Of a stretch of 8,418 nt of DNA, positions 6,862 through 8,418 are shown piece by piece. A program made the translations under genes and the position numbers. The notes under the pieces were generated by a model. It had not been told where the DNA came from, made no database searches, and worked only from the letters and a program-made list of their open reading frames with translations. The stretch is from Deltaproteobacteria bacterium UBA2385 (lineage in GTDB: Bacteria; Myxococcota_A; UBA796; UBA2385), in assembly GCA_002343455.1 (NCBI GenBank), contig DDSR01000026.1:1-8418 (forward strand). The letters are read 5' to 3'. Position 1 is the stretch's first letter. Every line of letters starts with the position of its first letter.

Positions 6862-7401
6862 GTGGCTGAGCTGATCCTGCTGCTGCTCCTCCTCAGCGCC
6901 CCGGGCCGCTCGGGCGAGCGCGCCGGGATCACCATGCCCGACACGATCCAGCTGGGGGAGGCCAGCCTCGTCCTGAACGGCATCGGGCTGCGCGAGCGCT
7001 TCTTCCTCGACCAGCTGGTGGTCGGGCTCTACCTACCCTCCCGCACCACCGCCGCAGCCAAGGCCCTCGACCCCGCCCAGCCCAGCTCGCTGCGCCTGCA
7101 CGTGCTCAGCAAGGAGCTGCCGGTCGAGGACCTCAAGGAGCTGCTGGAGCGCGGCCGCCCTCCGCAGCAGCGGGCCGATCTGGATCCCCACTTCCAGCGC
7201 TTCGAGGGCTGGCTGCTCACCCTGAACAAGGGCGATGTGCTCACCCTGGACTACCAGCCCGGCTCAGGCACCGAGCTGAGCATCAACGGCAGCGCCCGCG
7301 GCCAGATCGAAGGCCCCGAGTTCATGCAGGCGATCTGGCGCTCCATGCTGGGCCCCGACCCGATCAGCCGCTCCCTCAAAGAGCAGCTGCTGGGCGACTG
7401 A
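6862..7401 (+). CDS. Exported chalcone-isomerase-fold protein (CHI-like, fatty-acid-binding type)
   Basis: A 179-residue protein of the bacterial chalcone isomerase-like family (Chalcone_3/PF16036-like). A leucine-rich signal segment (residues 4-11) suggests export to the periplasm. The mature part shows family landmarks: LVLNGIGLRERFFLDQLVVGLYLP (about 36-59, read in parts), LRLHVLSKELPVEDLKELL (about 77-95), FEGWLLTLNKGDVLTLDYQPGSGTELSINGS (about 114-144, read in parts), EGPEFMQAIWRSMLGPDPIS (150-169) and a final LKEQLLGD. Relatives of this fold bind fatty acids in plants; flavonoid isomerase activity is not expected in bacteria. The GTG at 6862 is the most upstream start possible because the previous gene's TGA lies 3 bases before it in frame; AAGGG is 7 bases upstream. 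An internal ATG (Met25) would remove the signal segment and is less likely. Co-transcribed with the LTD lipoprotein. Confidence 0.85.
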   Translation: MAELILLLLLLSAPGRSGERAGITMPDTIQLGEASLVLNGIGLRERFFLDQLVVGLYLPSRTTAAAKALDPAQPSSLRLHVLSKELPVEDLKELLERGRPPQQRADLDPHFQRFEGWLLTLNKGDVLTLDYQPGSGTELSINGSARGQIEGPEFMQAIWRSMLGPDPISRSLKEQLLGD

Positions 7402-7422
7402 GCCCCCCAGCCGGGCGGAACC

Positions 7423-8385
7423 CTACTCCGTCTTCTCGGCCCGGGTCTCGATGTCGACGTCGAGCACGTACCAGAAGGCCGTCCCGCCCCCGCCCATGCT
7501 GTAGCCCCCGGAGTCGGTCTCGGGCTGCACCCGCAGGGTCCACAGGCCCGGCTCGTCGACGGTGATCGTCAGGTAGGGGTCGAGGTTGTAGTAGCCCGAC
7601 TCGTTGCTGGAGCCGTCGGTGCGCTCCAGGGTGCCGTCGGGGGCGTAGAGCTCGAGCTCGACGTCGGCGGGGCTGCCGAAGAACCAGGCGTCGATGTCCA
7701 GCACCAGGTCGTGGGTCCCCTCGCCCAGCTCGAAGCTGTACCAGTCGTAGTCGGTGGCCGAGTCGATGCGCGCGAAGCGCCGGTCGCCGGCCTCGATGGG
7801 CTCGGCGGTGCTGCGCGTGTCGTTGGCGCCGAGCTCGGTCGAGATCCACTCCACGGGGGCCTTGACCGAGCTGACCATCAGCTCCCAGGTGTAGGGATCG
7901 CCGCCGCGCCCGAAGTGCTCGGAGAGGGTGATGTAGAAGCTGGGCGTGTCCTCGATCGGGAAGACCAGCGTCGCGTCGGTCGACTCGGGGTTCTGGATCT
8001 TGCTGGCTCCGTAGGGGCCGTCGCTGCTGGAGATGGCCAGCGTCAGGTCGGCGAGGCTGCCGATCTCGAAGGCCCGCGACCAGATGCGCAGCCAGCCCGG
8101 CTCGCTGGTTTCGGTGTAGAAGATCTCCGAGACGTCGCCCTCGGCGAAGGTCCCGCAGGCCCAGACCTCCATCGGCAGATCCTGCGCCAGCTCGTAGGGG
8201 CTGTTGGGCTCGACCTCGGGCACATCGCAGGGCAGGCCCGCGGTGGGCTCGGTCCCGCCGCCGTCCCCGGTGTCGGTGGGCTCGTTCGTGTCCGTGCCGG
8301 TGGGATCGTCGGTGGGGTCCACCGGGTTGATCTCGACACAGGCCATGCGGTTGCAGGCCAGGAACAGGAGCAGGTAGGGCGTCAT
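7423..8385 (-). CDS. Lipoprotein with Asp/Thr linker and two PPC-like beta-sandwich domains
   Basis: A 320-residue predicted lipoprotein. Lipobox LFLAC gives a lipidated Cys at residue 11; a second Cys at 16 sits in a weaker MAC context. Residues about 20-50 form a Pro/Asp/Thr/Gly linker. Two domains resemble the bacterial pre-peptidase C-terminal (PPC) type: about 55-173, opening VEPNSPYELAQDLP and containing WACGTFAEGDVSEIF, and about 184-312, opening ANDTRSTAEPIEAGD with ARIDSATDYDWYSFEL and LTITVDEPGLWTLRV. PPC domains usually accompany secreted proteases or occur in surface lipoproteins; no catalytic domain is present here. The ATG at 8385 lacks a ribosome site but has TATCGT 7 bases upstream. 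The visible upstream frame (to the window edge) has no alternative start codon, though a start beyond the edge cannot be excluded. Its end faces the chalcone-isomerase-like gene across 21 bases. Confidence 0.82.
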   Translation of the reverse strand: MTPYLLLFLACNRMACVEINPVDPTDDPTGTDTNEPTDTGDGGGTEPTAGLPCDVPEVEPNSPYELAQDLPMEVWACGTFAEGDVSEIFYTETSEPGWLRIWSRAFEIGSLADLTLAISSSDGPYGASKIQNPESTDATLVFPIEDTPSFYITLSEHFGRGGDPYTWELMVSSVKAPVEWISTELGANDTRSTAEPIEAGDRRFARIDSATDYDWYSFELGEGTHDLVLDIDAWFFGSPADVELELYAPDGTLERTDGSSNESGYYNLDPYLTITVDEPGLWTLRVQPETDSGGYSMGGGGTAFWYVLDVDIETRAEKTE

Positions 8386-8392
8386 ACAGACT

Positions 8393-8398
8393 ACGATA
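8393..8398 (-). promoter_or_regulatory. Putative -10 element (TATCGT) of the PPC-like lipoprotein gene, leaderless spacing
   Basis: On the minus strand TATCGT is followed by 7 bases (AGTCTGT) and the ATG at 8385. The predicted transcription start falls within a base of the start codon, and the 7 bases contain nothing like a Shine-Dalgarno site. A -35 would lie at or beyond the window edge. Confidence 0.45.
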
Positions 8399-8418
8399 GC
8401 CCCACCCGCCCCCTTCCC

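Noticed and set aside
7389..7411. Possible hairpin terminator GCTGGG...CCCAGC between the convergent CHI-like and PPC-like genes
   Set aside because: The stem is only 6 bp with an 11-base loop and no T-run on either side; it is no better than chance in DNA this GC-rich.

Overview
This 8.4 kb window is GC-rich (about 70% by eye) chromosomal DNA from a Gram-negative bacterium, most likely a member of Myxococcota (former Deltaproteobacteria). The evidence for that is the high GC content, long antisense open frames caused by strong GC3 bias, several large Cys-Asp-rich or Gly/Asp-linker lipoproteins, a MopE-type metal-binding repeat protein, a lamin-tail-domain lipoprotein and a PPC-type domain lipoprotein. 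The lineage call is an inference from gene style, because the window holds no rRNA or other marker.

There are eight protein genes in a compact layout with no gap over about 150 bases. From left to right: (1) the 5' part of a glycogen phosphorylase gene (glgP, minus), cut by the left edge; (2) a lysylphosphatidylglycerol-synthase-type flippase-like membrane protein (minus), 22 bases upstream of glgP and probably co-transcribed with it; (3) divergent from it across only 44 bases, a lipoprotein with two MopE-like repeats (plus); (4) convergent with that and 3 bases away, a sterol desaturase/fatty-acid hydroxylase family membrane enzyme (minus); (5) 3 bases upstream of it, a lipoprotein with a Gly/Asp linker and a Big_5-like domain (minus); (6) divergent across 151 bases, a lipoprotein with two Ig/PKD-like domains and a lamin tail domain (plus); (7) 3 bases after it, an exported chalcone-isomerase-fold protein (plus); (8) convergent, a lipoprotein with two PPC-like domains (minus), whose start lies close to the right edge.

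No single pathway ties the window together. The two central operons each pair a surface-type lipoprotein with a protein from a lipid-related family (a di-iron hydroxylase-type membrane enzyme, and a fold that includes fatty-acid-binding proteins). The flippase-like protein adds a third envelope gene. The window therefore reads as an envelope/lipoprotein neighbourhood beside a glycogen-breakdown gene. No mobile element, CRISPR array, tRNA or rRNA was seen.

The most unusual signals are in gene starts. Three genes have a TANNNT -10-like hexamer only 5 to 7 bases before the start codon, as expected for leaderless mRNAs, and two of these face each other in a 44-base intergenic region forming a 10/12 inverted repeat. 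All five exported proteins have signal peptides with no basic residue in the n-region, some with only 8 to 10 residues before the lipobox Cys. Both lipoprotein-led operons use the same in-frame junction, TGA-NNC-GTG.
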